From the NCBI RefSeq assembly GCF_028693135.1, contig NZ_JAQUVZ010000010.1, positions 1-64,000 on the forward strand: a stretch of DNA of 64,000 nucleotides. The letters run 5' to 3'. The translations under genes were made by a program, and so were the position numbers. The notes beneath the pieces were generated by a model. It had not been told where the DNA came from. It saw only the letters and a list, made by a program, of their open reading frames with translations, and searched no databases. Below are positions 26,592 to 35,775 of this stretch, in pieces. The DNA comes from Methanosarcina sp. GTDB lineage: Archaea; Halobacteriota; Methanosarcinia; Methanosarcinales; Methanosarcinaceae. Position 1 is the first letter of the stretch; the number at the start of each line of letters is the position of its first letter.

Positions 26592-28514
26592 TCAGATAGG
26601 TCTGACCTCAACAATGTCTCCGCTGTCCTGAGCTTCCATAATTCCCGATGCAAGATCCGAGTTTATCCTGAGTTTCACATCTCCATGCCGGCTAACAGTT
26701 GCGCTGAAGAGATATTCGTCTTCGATGAAAATCTCCACGTCTTTTCCTGCTAGTTCAAGAGCCCCAAGGATAAGGTGTTTCTTTGTCCTTTCGATGATGG
26801 GATGAACCGGGGATGCAGGAGTACCTTTTTCAGGCACAGATTCTCTTGCCTTTCCCGGGAAAGTTTTGCGTTCAGCCCCACGTTTCGGACCTTTTGTGCT
26901 TCGTGGAGTTTCGGCTTCCAGTTCCCTTACGTCGATATGGAGCCCAAGGATATTTTCGATCCTGTCAATTACACTCCCACCTTTGCCGATAACCTTTCTC
27001 ATATCGTCGTCATGGACTTTTACGATTGCACTGTCGTCTGAGGTCACTTCCACTTCAACAGGACCAGTTGCATACCTGCTAATAACGTTCCTTATCCCTT
27101 CTTCAGCAAGCTTCCAGGCAGGTTTCCGGCTTTCCGGAGAAGCGCCGATTGGCATGACCACAACCTGCTCCCCATATGTGTAAATCTCATACTCACTCTT
27201 GCCAGTTTCGAAATCCGCAATGGTAATTACCGGCCTTGCAAGATCCTGCTCGGTCATCCCGTAAGGGACCTTAACTATAAAGGCGAGCACCAGGACCTTT
27301 GCAACCTCTCCTTTATCGATGAAAATTACAGTATCGACTACCTGCGGGATCACACCCAGTTCAACCCTTCCGATAAGGCGCTGAATGGCATCCACAGCCC
27401 GGGTTGCATGCACGACTCCGATCATCCCGACTCCTGCAAGGCGCAGGTCTGCAAAGATCAGAAAATCCCCGGTTTTTCGTACTTCATCATAGATAGTGTA
27501 GTCCGGCCTGACCAGAAGCAAGAGGTCAGCGGTGTCTTCCATCCTCCCATTAAGGGGAGAATACTGAGTGATCTCAGGAGGCACCTGCAGGTCCCTTGGA
27601 GATTCCATGGTCTTGACTACCTGCCCGTGGTCATTCAAATAACGAGCAACCCCAGCAGCGAAAGTAGATTTCCCGGCTCCCGGAGGTCCTGCAATAAGGA
27701 CTCCACGCTGGCTTACTATACGCTCTTTCAGCTTCTCGCTCAGACGGTAATGTTCAAGGTCAACAACAACTGTAGGTCTGACGACAGTTATCTCCATATC
27801 ATCGGAGAAAGGAGGATGTGTAATTGCAATCCGCATGTTTCTTATTTGCAGGACCGTAGCCCCGTTCGAGGACATTTCGATAAAAGATTCAGGGTCCAGC
27901 CTCGCCCTCTCGATAAGTTCTTTTGAGATACTGGAAAGCTCCTGGGAAGTTGCAGGCTCTTCCCGGATCCGTACATAACGCACATCCCCCACAGGACCTT
28001 TCTTGCCCATTGGAGAAACCGCATTTTTGAGATGTACGGACATCGTATCATCAGTAAAGAAATGCTCTATTTTAAGAGGGCCGAATTCTGATGTGTCCAG
28101 AACTTTGGGATGAATGTACTCAACATCAAGCCCTTTTGCCTTAGCTATCAGAGACTGCACGCGGTCTTCACTAACGAACAGCCCCCCTACCTCAAAAGCT
28201 GTACGCCGGATAAGGGCATCCACCCTTCCTTCCTTAGAAAGCCTGATTTCCTCAGAAGTGGGCTGAACCCCGCTAAACTGAAGATTAATCTCCCCTCTAT
28301 CTGATAGCTTCCGAAGTTCCGAAAGCTCTTCAAGCCCTTTGAAACCTATTTCTCTGCCCCTGTTTGCCTGAGCTTCAAGCTCCGACACCACAGCTTCGGG
28401 AACAACGACCTCAACGCCCCTGAACTCACCACTTCTGATGCGGGACGAGAGCCTCCCGTCAATTATCACGCTGGTATCTGGAACAATTCTCGATATCCGC
28501 TTCTCATCAGCCAT
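26592..28514 (-). CDS. PIN domain - PilT/VirB11-like ATPase - KH domain protein
   Basis: Archaeal conserved protein (640 aa from ATG 28514). N-terminal PIN nuclease fold about 8-130 with acidic residues (VPDTSVIID, SELEA, DALI, SEDR); central secretion-ATPase-type domain with Walker A GPPGAGKST about 273-281 and Walker B-like LLLVRPDYTIYDEVR; C-terminal KH domain (VIGKGGSVIDRIENILG) about 505-540 followed by a linker and a beta-rich tail. It probably works on RNA; the exact role is unknown. The ORF could be read from further upstream, but that stretch derives from a transposase remnant. There is no ribosome-binding site; see promoter entry. Confidence 0.88.
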   Translation of the reverse strand: MADEKRISRIVPDTSVIIDGRLSSRIRSGEFRGVEVVVPEAVVSELEAQANRGREIGFKGLEELSELRKLSDRGEINLQFSGVQPTSEEIRLSKEGRVDALIRRTAFEVGGLFVSEDRVQSLIAKAKGLDVEYIHPKVLDTSEFGPLKIEHFFTDDTMSVHLKNAVSPMGKKGPVGDVRYVRIREEPATSQELSSISKELIERARLDPESFIEMSSNGATVLQIRNMRIAITHPPFSDDMEITVVRPTVVVDLEHYRLSEKLKERIVSQRGVLIAGPPGAGKSTFAAGVARYLNDHGQVVKTMESPRDLQVPPEITQYSPLNGRMEDTADLLLLVRPDYTIYDEVRKTGDFLIFADLRLAGVGMIGVVHATRAVDAIQRLIGRVELGVIPQVVDTVIFIDKGEVAKVLVLAFIVKVPYGMTEQDLARPVITIADFETGKSEYEIYTYGEQVVVMPIGASPESRKPAWKLAEEGIRNVISRYATGPVEVEVTSDDSAIVKVHDDDMRKVIGKGGSVIDRIENILGLHIDVRELEAETPRSTKGPKRGAERKTFPGKARESVPEKGTPASPVHPIIERTKKHLILGALELAGKDVEIFIEDEYLFSATVSRHGDVKLRINSDLASGIMEAQDSGDIVEVRPI

Positions 28515-28536
28515 ATAAAGGGATATAGAGCCAGAA

Positions 28537-28550
28537 AGTATATAATAAAA
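28537..28550 (-). promoter_or_regulatory. TATA box giving a probable leaderless transcript
   Basis: Minus-strand TTTTATTATATAC ends about 23 nt before the ATG at 28514. With the usual 22-27 bp from TATA centre to start site, transcription would begin at or next to the ATG. The absence of a Shine-Dalgarno sequence agrees with this. Confidence 0.5.
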
Positions 28551-28639
28551 CTTCTGCTGCTTTTTATCCTTAGTTTTATAGCGTCCACTAATTGGCACTG
28601 ATATTTTCCCTTCTTTTTTGACCCAAATGGGTTCGGGTT

Positions 28640-29043
28640 TAGTGCCTTGAAGAATTATACTCCTCCAATCCAGATTTAGATCCGTTTCTTAAAAATCACA
28701 AACCGAAAAAAGACCACTCATAATATCCAGGCGGATTTCCTCTTTGTTACATCCCAGAATTTCAAGGGTATTATAAAGGACTCTTTCAGGGGATCTTTCA
28801 GGGGATCTTTCAGGGAATCTTTCAGGGGATCTTTCAGGGAATCTTTCAGGGAATCTTTCAGGGAATCTTTCAAGGCTCAAGATCTCAAGAATTTCTTCCC
28901 GATTTAACCATTTGCCAGCTTCTTTGATGCTAAAATTATCAGTGAGCTTATAGCTCAACACTCCTATCAATAAGCTATTGAAATTAAGACCCTTGCTTTT
29001 ATGTTTGCCAAAAATATCACAAAAATTAAGTTTTTCATAAAAG
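28640..29043 (-). pseudogene. IS1634-type transposase remnant with 12-bp repeat expansion
   Basis: Minus-strand frame reads EKLNFCDIFGKHKSKGLNF, then NSLLIGVLSYKLTDNFSIKE, WLNREEILEIL, a repeat tract, LYNTLEILGCNKEEI and, after an in-frame TAA at 28687-28689, ETDLNLDWRSIILQG. This is the N-terminal third of an IS1634-family transposase as found in Methanosarcina. Both ends are missing and no terminal repeats are seen, so it is a dead fragment. Confidence 0.75.
28781..28872. repeat. 12-bp tandem repeat inside the transposase remnant
   Basis: About 7.5 copies of GGATCTTTCAGG / GAATCTTTCAGG; on the minus strand they encode E-R-F-P or E-R-S-P units. In intact relatives only one such unit is expected, so this is a local expansion. 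Confidence 0.9.
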
Positions 29044-29268
29044 GACTAAAGCAAGAATAGATCTGATAGGAACACATATATTGTTGTTAGGAATTTAGGG
29101 AAGGCTCTCTATGTTGTGATTTTCATTGGACTGAATAACACAAAAGGGAGAGTATTTATTGATCTCTAACTGTCAAAATCAGGTTTGATCAGATGAATGA
29201 GATTAAAAGAGAGTTTGTAAACTGATAGATAACTATTTTCATGTGGTAGATGTAAAGAAATCTTTTCC

Positions 29269-31464
29269 ATGGACTATGGTATTATGCAGAAAATAAGAAT
29301 GAAAGCAAGAGAAAGCCAGAAATTCACCTGGAAGCTTAAGGAAAAAAATTTAAAAGAAAACGCCGGAATCTTAATACTATATACTTTACTAACTTTTATA
29401 CTCACTTATCCTGTAATTTTTAAAATATCCACTAGTATCCCAGGTGGGTCAGATGCATTTCACTGGATAAGAATACTTTGGTATGCGCCAGTAGCGATCT
29501 TCAATCCCGGACTCACAAAATTAACACATGATTACTTAATATTTCATCCCTATGGGATACCAGCGTCCCCTTTTCAATCTGCATTTAACCAGATCCTTAC
29601 ATACTTGTTATCCAGTGTGATGGCCCTCCATCAAGCATATAATATATTATGGTTATTCTCATTTATTTTTGGAGCATATGGCACATACTTACTTACAAAA
29701 TACCTATCAAATGACAAACTTTCTTCATTCATAGCTGGACTCGTGTTTGCATTTTCACCCTATCATTGTGCACATTCTCTTGGTCATTTCGGGGCAACCA
29801 GTATCGAATGGATACCTTTTTGCGCCCTATACTTGATGAAAATGTTTAGAGAAGGAGGAATTCGAAACAGTTTTTTTGCAGGAATATTCTTTATTCTCGT
29901 AGCCATGAGCGATCTTCAATACATGGTGTTCATGGGAATTTTTGTGTTGTTACTGTTTTTATATGAAATCTACATTGTTTTAAGAAACGAAAAACAAGAT
30001 TATAAAGAAAAATTAGAAAGTATTTTTTATAAGTACTCCTTATTTGGAGTAATTTCATTCTTAGGTTTAATACCCCTTACAATGGAAAATATTCTAACAG
30101 CAATATCTAATGATAATTTTTTAAAAATGGATCCGTTTGAAGCTATTACGTACTCAACTGATTTACTGAGTTTTTTTCTTCCATCTGTTTTACATCCAAT
30201 ATTTGGGGATTTTACTAAGGATATTTACAGCAATTTCTCAGGAAATACCAGTGAAAATACAACTTTTATTGGATACACTGTCATTTTACTCTCTTTATTC
30301 GCGATCGGTAGACTAAAAGAAAACAAGTATGTAAAATTTTGGTCGATATCTGCATTGTTTTTTTCGTTACTCAGTCTTGGCCCACTTCTTCACATAAACG
30401 GTAGTACATCGTTTACAGTGTTCCAGACTACTATTCCTCTTCCACATTTGGCCTTGTATTATTTGGTCCCATTTATGGACAACTGCAGGACAACTGGGAG
30501 ATTTTTTGTAATTGCTTCACTCTCATTTGCAGTTTTGACGGGGTATGGAATTTCAGAATTACTAAAATCGAACAAAAATAATAAAAAAATAATTGCAGTT
30601 GTAATAAGCAGTTTGATAATTTTTGAATATTTAGCAATTCCTTTTCCGATGTCAGTTGTAAACCAACCATCATTTTACAAAGAGATCTCACAGGATGAAG
30701 ACAATTATGCACTGCTCGAAATACCTGCAACTCTAAAATATGTAGCAAGTGTAAATACCATTTATTATCAAACAATACATAAGAAACCGGTCGTAGGTAA
30801 CGTGGCTGCCAGATATCCCTCCAATGCGAGAGATTTTGAACTTAATACACCTGTAGTAAGGGAATTAACTTATTTGCAGCCTCTTACTGTTGATATCCTG
30901 AACCCGGATATAAATCAGGTTGGAACATCCATTTTGAATTATTATAACATATCATATATTGTATTACATACAAATTATATGAATGACAAAGAAGTTGATT
31001 TAGCCGAGAAATTGATACAGAAAGCACTCCACACCGAACGGAAAACATATGAAAAAGATTCTTTAATTGTATACCGTGTCAAAAAAGAGCCTGTAAAGCC
31101 ATTTATGATTTTAAAGGATAATTGGTATAATCGAGAGGAATGGGACGGGGTCCCGACCAGGTGGATATCGAACAATGCTACGTTAATGATATGCTCAAAC
31201 GAAAAAGTAAATAAAACCCTTAGTTTCCGAATACTCAGCTATCAGAATCCAAAAAACATCGAAATCTATGTTGAAGATGACTGCTTTGAGAAAACTATAC
31301 CAACAGATTTCACAGATATAAAAATACCACTAACTTTAGAAAAAGGAGAAAATATCATAAGATTTTCTACTCAGGAAGAATCATTTTCTCCGGCACAAAT
31401 TAGCGATGATAGCCAGGACACAAGAAAACTTAGCTTTGCAATACAAAATCTCACAATATCATAA
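29269..31464 (+). CDS. Polytopic membrane protein, probable GT-C-type glycosyltransferase
   Basis: 731 aa: a first hydrophobic helix about 28-48, an acidic extracytoplasmic loop (SIPGGSDAFHWIRILWY) as in GT-C enzymes that use polyprenyl-phosphate sugars, about eleven to twelve membrane segments to residue 450, then a soluble C-terminal beta-rich domain (from about 470). The catalytic residues are not proven. The C-terminal block DNWYNREEWDGVPTRW recurs in a broken copy at 37.9-38.3 kb. It opens the glycan island; a role in adding a sugar to a lipid-linked or surface glycan is inferred. Start at ATG 29269, alternative ATG 29284. Confidence 0.7.
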   Translation: MDYGIMQKIRMKARESQKFTWKLKEKNLKENAGILILYTLLTFILTYPVIFKISTSIPGGSDAFHWIRILWYAPVAIFNPGLTKLTHDYLIFHPYGIPASPFQSAFNQILTYLLSSVMALHQAYNILWLFSFIFGAYGTYLLTKYLSNDKLSSFIAGLVFAFSPYHCAHSLGHFGATSIEWIPFCALYLMKMFREGGIRNSFFAGIFFILVAMSDLQYMVFMGIFVLLLFLYEIYIVLRNEKQDYKEKLESIFYKYSLFGVISFLGLIPLTMENILTAISNDNFLKMDPFEAITYSTDLLSFFLPSVLHPIFGDFTKDIYSNFSGNTSENTTFIGYTVILLSLFAIGRLKENKYVKFWSISALFFSLLSLGPLLHINGSTSFTVFQTTIPLPHLALYYLVPFMDNCRTTGRFFVIASLSFAVLTGYGISELLKSNKNNKKIIAVVISSLIIFEYLAIPFPMSVVNQPSFYKEISQDEDNYALLEIPATLKYVASVNTIYYQTIHKKPVVGNVAARYPSNARDFELNTPVVRELTYLQPLTVDILNPDINQVGTSILNYYNISYIVLHTNYMNDKEVDLAEKLIQKALHTERKTYEKDSLIVYRVKKEPVKPFMILKDNWYNREEWDGVPTRWISNNATLMICSNEKVNKTLSFRILSYQNPKNIEIYVEDDCFEKTIPTDFTDIKIPLTLEKGENIIRFSTQEESFSPAQISDDSQDTRKLSFAIQNLTIS

Positions 31465-31481
31465 CAGTTATTGTAGCTTTT

Positions 31482-31597
31482 AGGACTTACGCACTTGAGA
31501 TACAAAATCAAGTACGACAGACGTTGTAGCCAAATGAGGATTTTGGACAGTTAAAGGTTTAACGCTATTGATTTCTCGTTTCAACCACGTAAGTCCT
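31482..31597. mobile_element. MITE-like element with inverted ends and target-site duplication
   Basis: A 116-bp element bounded by AGGACTTACG...CGTAAGTCCT. The terminal inverted repeats extend to about 28 bp with 21 matches. It is flanked by AGCTTTT at 31475-31481 and again at 31598-31604, a 7-bp direct repeat (8 bp if one end base is counted with it). It has no coding capacity, so it would move with the transposase of a related full-length IS. Confidence 0.85.
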
Positions 31598-31604
31598 AGC
31601 TTTT

Positions 31605-32350
31605 TAAAAAAGCAAATTGGGTTAAATCATAAAAAAAGTATAAAAGTGACACCGCACATATCTGACATGACCAATTACAAGACATACCCGGGGTTGAGGA
31701 TAATTTTTAACGTGCCCGTATTAAACACTTTTTTCAGATAAGGGCTTCTATTTAGTTGGAATACGACTCTGTTCCAAAATCGAGTAATTTTTACATTTCT
31801 GTATTGAAATTCTAAATTCGCAAGAAGATCCGGTCTTTAATCAAAATAAATATTCGAGATCTAAGACCTCAATCCAAAAATCTTATCACAAGAATTGTAA
31901 CCAATTATAAAATCCAGTGATTTTTAATTTTACATTCATCACTGGATTTTGGTACTGAGTCTTAAATGAGCATAAATAAAAATATAACATACTAAGTTAA
32001 GAAAAAATATATAATAGATTTACATACAGTATGAAGTCTGCAGAATTAATTTAGATCGCAATTCCAAAAACTCTACAAGGATCTCAAAATGGAATTCTTA
32101 CTAATGATTTCTGCTACTGGAACATGGGCACATATATCCCCCGAACCCATAGAACAAAATCAATCTGGATTATTAGTGGTACGCCCATAATTGACCATCT
32201 TCTGGATTGCATGGTCGGTCTGATTCGGGAAATATTTTCAATATCCATTATGTGTAAGTCTTAACAGGAGACAATGCGGATCTTGTAGGAAGCATGATTT
32301 CTTGAATATAAGTAATTCTTCATCGATAAAGTATTCAGAAGCTGGATAAC
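31605..32350. other. Intergenic region with a 13-bp perfect inverted repeat
   Basis: About 745 bp without a convincing gene. It contains a perfect 13-bp inverted repeat AAAATCCAGTGAT/ATCACTGGATTTT at 31909-31950 with a 16-nt spacer, and TATA-like TATATAATAG near 32008-32018 that could start the transcript of the decarboxylase gene with a long leader. Confidence 0.5.
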
Positions 32351-33274
32351 ATGAAAGTTATAGTAACTGGCGGAGCAGGATTCTTAGGTTCGCACCTTTG
32401 CGATCTGTTACTCACAAAAGGGTATGATGTGATCTGTATAGATAACCTTGCAACAGGAGATATAAGAAATATTGAACATATAAAGTCAGAAAAATTCACA
32501 TACATAAAACATGACGTTACAAAACCGATATATTTTGGTGACAAGATTGATTACGTTTTTCACCTGGCCAGTCCTGCATCACCTATTGATTATCTCGAAC
32601 TGCCTATTCAAACATTGAAGGTTGGTGCACTTGGCACTTACAATATGTTGGGACTTGCTAAGGAACAAAAAGCGCGTTTTTTACTTGCGTCAACCTCTGA
32701 AGCTTATGGGGACCCACTTGTAAATCCTCAGCCGGAGTCATATTGGGGTAATGTAAATCCCATTGGGCCACGTGGAGTATATGATGAAGCTAAGAGATAT
32801 GCAGAAGCCATTACAATGGCTTATCATCGTTATCATAATGTCGACACCCGGATTGCGCGTATTTTCAATACCTATGGGCCACGTATGCGGGCAGGTGACG
32901 GAAGAGTCGTTCCCAATTTCATAAATCAAGCCCTGAAAGGTGAGGATATTACAGTTTACGGAGATGGTAGTCAAACCCGTTCATTCTGTTATGTATCTGA
33001 CCTGATAGATGGGCTCCATCGGTTAATTAGGTCAGATTTTGTGGAACCAGTGAATATAGGCAATCCAGATGAAATGAACGTGCTGGAATTTGCAGAAATG
33101 GTTATTAAAATCACTGGCAGCAATTCCAGGCTCGTCTTCAGAGATTTACCCGTGGACGACCCTAAGGTTCGAAGACCGGATATTAGCAGGGCGAAGGAAG
33201 TTCTGGGATGGGAGCCAGCAGTAAAACTATGTAAGGGACTTGAACAGACGATAGAATATTTTAGTGACAACTAA
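32351..33274 (+). CDS. NAD-dependent epimerase/dehydratase, probable UDP-glucuronate decarboxylase (UDP-xylose synthase)
   Basis: Short-chain dehydrogenase-fold sugar nucleotide enzyme, 307 aa. NAD site [12 protein letters not shown], the UXS-like HDVTKPIYF and [11 protein letters not shown], catalytic [10 protein letters not shown] with YDEAKRYAE (Tyr-x3-Lys), and [10 protein letters not shown] plus [19 protein letters not shown] and the YDEAKR version of the YxxxK motif are typical of UXS enzymes, which turn UDP-GlcA into UDP-xylose with CO2 release. First of three closely spaced plus-strand genes of the glycan island. Confidence 0.85.
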   Translation: MKVIVTGGAGFLGSHLCDLLLTKGYDVICIDNLATGDIRNIEHIKSEKFTYIKHDVTKPIYFGDKIDYVFHLASPASPIDYLELPIQTLKVGALGTYNMLGLAKEQKARFLLASTSEAYGDPLVNPQPESYWGNVNPIGPRGVYDEAKRYAEAITMAYHRYHNVDTRIARIFNTYGPRMRAGDGRVVPNFINQALKGEDITVYGDGSQTRSFCYVSDLIDGLHRLIRSDFVEPVNIGNPDEMNVLEFAEMVIKITGSNSRLVFRDLPVDDPKVRRPDISRAKEVLGWEPAVKLCKGLEQTIEYFSDN

Positions 33275-33288
33275 GGAAAAGTGACTTT

Positions 33289-34173
33289 ATGAAAACATCT
33301 TTGGTTCTTCCTGCATGGAATGAGGAAGAAGCGTTACCTTTAGTTATTGAAGAATATATTGATAAAGTAGATGAGATCATTGTTGTAGATGATGGTTCTT
33401 CAGATAATACTTTTAACGTCGCTAAAAGCTGTGGAGTTCTGGTCTACAAACACGAGGTAAATAAAGGAAAAGTAGCAGCATTACGCACTGGTGTGGCAAA
33501 TGCTACTGGTGACATAATTATTTTTTCGGATGCTGATTGCACTTATCCAGCAGAATATGTACCTCTATTTGTTAATGAGATTGAAAATGGTGCAGATCTT
33601 GTATTGGGTTCTCGATTTATGAATGGAATAAATAATATGCCTCTTCTGAATAAGATCGGAAATAGGTTCTTTTCACTCATGGCAGCATATATAAGTTGTA
33701 TTAATATTACTGATGGTCAAACCGGTTATAGAGCATTTAAAAAGGATAATTTTGAGAAACTGGATGTTCATGCTGTTAGTTTGGAATATGAAACAAAAAT
33801 GACAGTAAGAGCAGCAAAACTTGGCTACAAGATCGTGGAGATTCCTATTGAGTATCGCAGTAGAGTTGGTACATCTAAACTAAGGCCAATTAGAGATGGC
33901 GCCAAAATGTTTAGAGGCCTAATGTCTGTTGCTTATCGTGAAACATCTTTGCTTGCAAAAACAATAATGTTGCCGAGTCTATTTTTTATTATTTTAAGTG
34001 TTTTTTTTGGAACGATCTCATTGTATGAAAAAATCATGTTTGGTGTCTTAGAACATGAGTACTATCCATTGCTAACATTATTGTTTGCTTTTATTTCAAT
34101 GCAATTGATTTCCATTGGACTGATTATGGATTATTTGACAAAAAAATTAGATAGAATAGAAGAAAAATTGTGA
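33289..34173 (+). CDS. GT2 family glycosyltransferase (polyprenyl-phosphate sugar synthase type)
   Basis: 294 aa. GT-A fold with SLVLPAWNEEEALPLV, the nucleotide-binding EIIVVDDGSSDNT and the metal site DADCTYP, then QTGYRAFKKD and RSRVGTSKLRPIRDG typical of DPM1/GtrB-like enzymes that load a sugar on a polyprenyl phosphate. Two C-terminal membrane helices (about 225-245 and 258-280) anchor it. It starts 14 bp after the decarboxylase gene and is followed 9 bp later by a flippase-like gene, so the three look like one operon. Confidence 0.88.
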   Translation: MKTSLVLPAWNEEEALPLVIEEYIDKVDEIIVVDDGSSDNTFNVAKSCGVLVYKHEVNKGKVAALRTGVANATGDIIIFSDADCTYPAEYVPLFVNEIENGADLVLGSRFMNGINNMPLLNKIGNRFFSLMAAYISCINITDGQTGYRAFKKDNFEKLDVHAVSLEYETKMTVRAAKLGYKIVEIPIEYRSRVGTSKLRPIRDGAKMFRGLMSVAYRETSLLAKTIMLPSLFFIILSVFFGTISLYEKIMFGVLEHEYYPLLTLLFAFISMQLISIGLIMDYLTKKLDRIEEKL

Positions 34174-34182
34174 AATACTAAC

Positions 34183-35178
34183 ATGTCATCCACAAAACAA
34201 TATGTCAAGCATATTATTTCATTTGTATTCGGATTGTGTATTATAGGAGCTTTGATACACTATGGAGGTACAGATAATTTTATTCTCTTGATATCAAATA
34301 TGTCAAAAAAAATCTTAATAATCTCCATATGTATCTATTCGATTTCATGGATTTTTAGAATAATTCGATTAAAAGATGTGACTTCACACTTCAAAGCAGA
34401 CATTAAGTTAAAAGACTTGTTTCTGCTGCATATTTCAGGTTATGCGCTGAACGTACTGCTTCCAGCAAAAATAGGCGATGTTGCCAATGTTCTTTATTTG
34501 AAATTGTATGGTATGAAAATAGAGGATTCTCTCGCATCAGTCGTATTCACTCGAATACTCGATTTGCTTGCGGCAGGGATTTTTACAATGTCCTTTATAT
34601 TTATTGGATTGAAGGAGCCAATTATCAACAAGTATGTATCATTATTGATTGGAACCTGCTTAATAATAGTTATAGGGATGGTATTCTTCAGAAAAATTTC
34701 AATTTTTTCTCGCATCTTCAATATAATTGAAAATAAGATTACATTTAAACTTACAAAAGGTTTTATCTCAATTGGGAAAAGCACACATGTTAGCTTAAGT
34801 AATTTGTTTGCTACTCGCATATTGTTAGGTAAATGTATTTTACTATCGTTATTGATCTGGTTTTTCGAAATACTCACTCTTTACTTCATAGCTTTGAGCA
34901 TGAATATTTATGTGCCGATATTCTACATGATATTTGGAGTTGCGCTTGCCAATATTGCAAAAATTATCCCAGCTACACCTGGCGGAATTGGTCTTTATGA
35001 AGGAGTCATAGTTATTGTATTTTCGGCTGCCAACGTCGGATACAATGATGCTTTAGCAGTAGCTGTGTTAGACCATCTTGTTAAAAATTTATACCTAATA
35101 GTGATTGGAATACCTGCCACATCAATGATAGGATTTGATACAGCGAAGTCTATAAAATTGGATTTAAAGAGCTTGTGA
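34183..35178 (+). CDS. Flippase-like / lysylphosphatidylglycerol synthase transmembrane (UPF0104) protein
   Basis: 331 aa with about eight membrane segments. The family signature can be read: HISGYALNVLLPAKIGDVANVLYLK (PxKxGD), SVVFTRILDLLA, and near the C-terminus ATPGGIGLYEGVI with AVAVLDHLVKNLY. Members are often paired with a GT2 enzyme and are thought to help sugar or lipid transfer across the membrane (AglD-type linkage in haloarchaea). The gene starts 9 bp after the GT2 gene. Confidence 0.8.
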   Translation: MSSTKQYVKHIISFVFGLCIIGALIHYGGTDNFILLISNMSKKILIISICIYSISWIFRIIRLKDVTSHFKADIKLKDLFLLHISGYALNVLLPAKIGDVANVLYLKLYGMKIEDSLASVVFTRILDLLAAGIFTMSFIFIGLKEPIINKYVSLLIGTCLIIVIGMVFFRKISIFSRIFNIIENKITFKLTKGFISIGKSTHVSLSNLFATRILLGKCILLSLLIWFFEILTLYFIALSMNIYVPIFYMIFGVALANIAKIIPATPGGIGLYEGVIVIVFSAANVGYNDALAVAVLDHLVKNLYLIVIGIPATSMIGFDTAKSIKLDLKSL

Positions 35179-35217
35179 TGTTAATGTGGATGTATAATAA
35201 AAAAATCAGATAATCAG

Positions 35218-35612
35218 GCTGTCTCAAAACTATGCTTGATTCTACAATTGGGTAAGAACTATTAGGAATATTTATCTTTTTAAAAAAGCAGTGTAGCGAA
35301 AGTTCTGTAAAATATGATTGACTCTGTATCCTTTTCTTTTCACCACAAAAAAACAGGATGCAGAGATGGTAAATTTATTCTCACTCATAAAAGATTATCT
35401 TGTCGATCAGGAAGATGGAATTCGCCAGCTAATTACCTGATTTTTAAACCTTGTAATGGAAGAAAAAGCCCTTTTCCAGGCTGGGACACAACGTTATGAG
35501 CGAACGGATTTCCGTAAAACCAGTCGAAACGGCTACAAACCCCGAACTCTCTTGACCAGGTATGGAGAACTCGAATTGTTAAAGCCTCAATTCCGTGAGT
35601 TATATAGCAATT
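35218..35612 (+). pseudogene. IS256-type (mutator) transposase N-terminal remnant
   Basis: From ATG 35366 the frame reads MVNLFSLIKDYLVDQEDGIRQLIT, an in-frame TGA, then ALFQAGTQRYERTDFRKTSRNGYKPRTLLTRYGELELLKPQFRE, the conserved N-terminal block of IS256-family transposases (ERxxxRNGYKPRxLxTRxGxLxLxxP). The frame breaks off near 35610. GGCTGTCTCAAAACT at 35218 may be the left terminal repeat; no right end is seen. Confidence 0.8.
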
Positions 35613-35775
35613 GAACAGTAATCAACGGAACAGTAAGTAATCAATGGAACAGTAATCAAAAAAGAAGGCTAAGAGGTATAGAGCAAAATTTACAGAAAAT
35701 TAGACACACTGCCGATGGAAAATTATTTGAGAAATATGAATATGAAAATTATCGACATTTATTGGAGTTAAAGGA
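35613..35775. repeat. Short direct repeats ahead of the GT-C-like gene
   Basis: GAACAGTAATCAA-type units occur three times between 35620 and 35660. The stretch ends in GGAGTTAAAGG, the ribosome-binding site of the gene at 35776. Confidence 0.6.

Noticed and set aside
35314-35499. Open frame beginning MIDSVSFSFHHKKTGC as a gene
   Set aside because: The same DNA in another frame encodes the conserved IS256 transposase N-terminus, so the region is an IS remnant.
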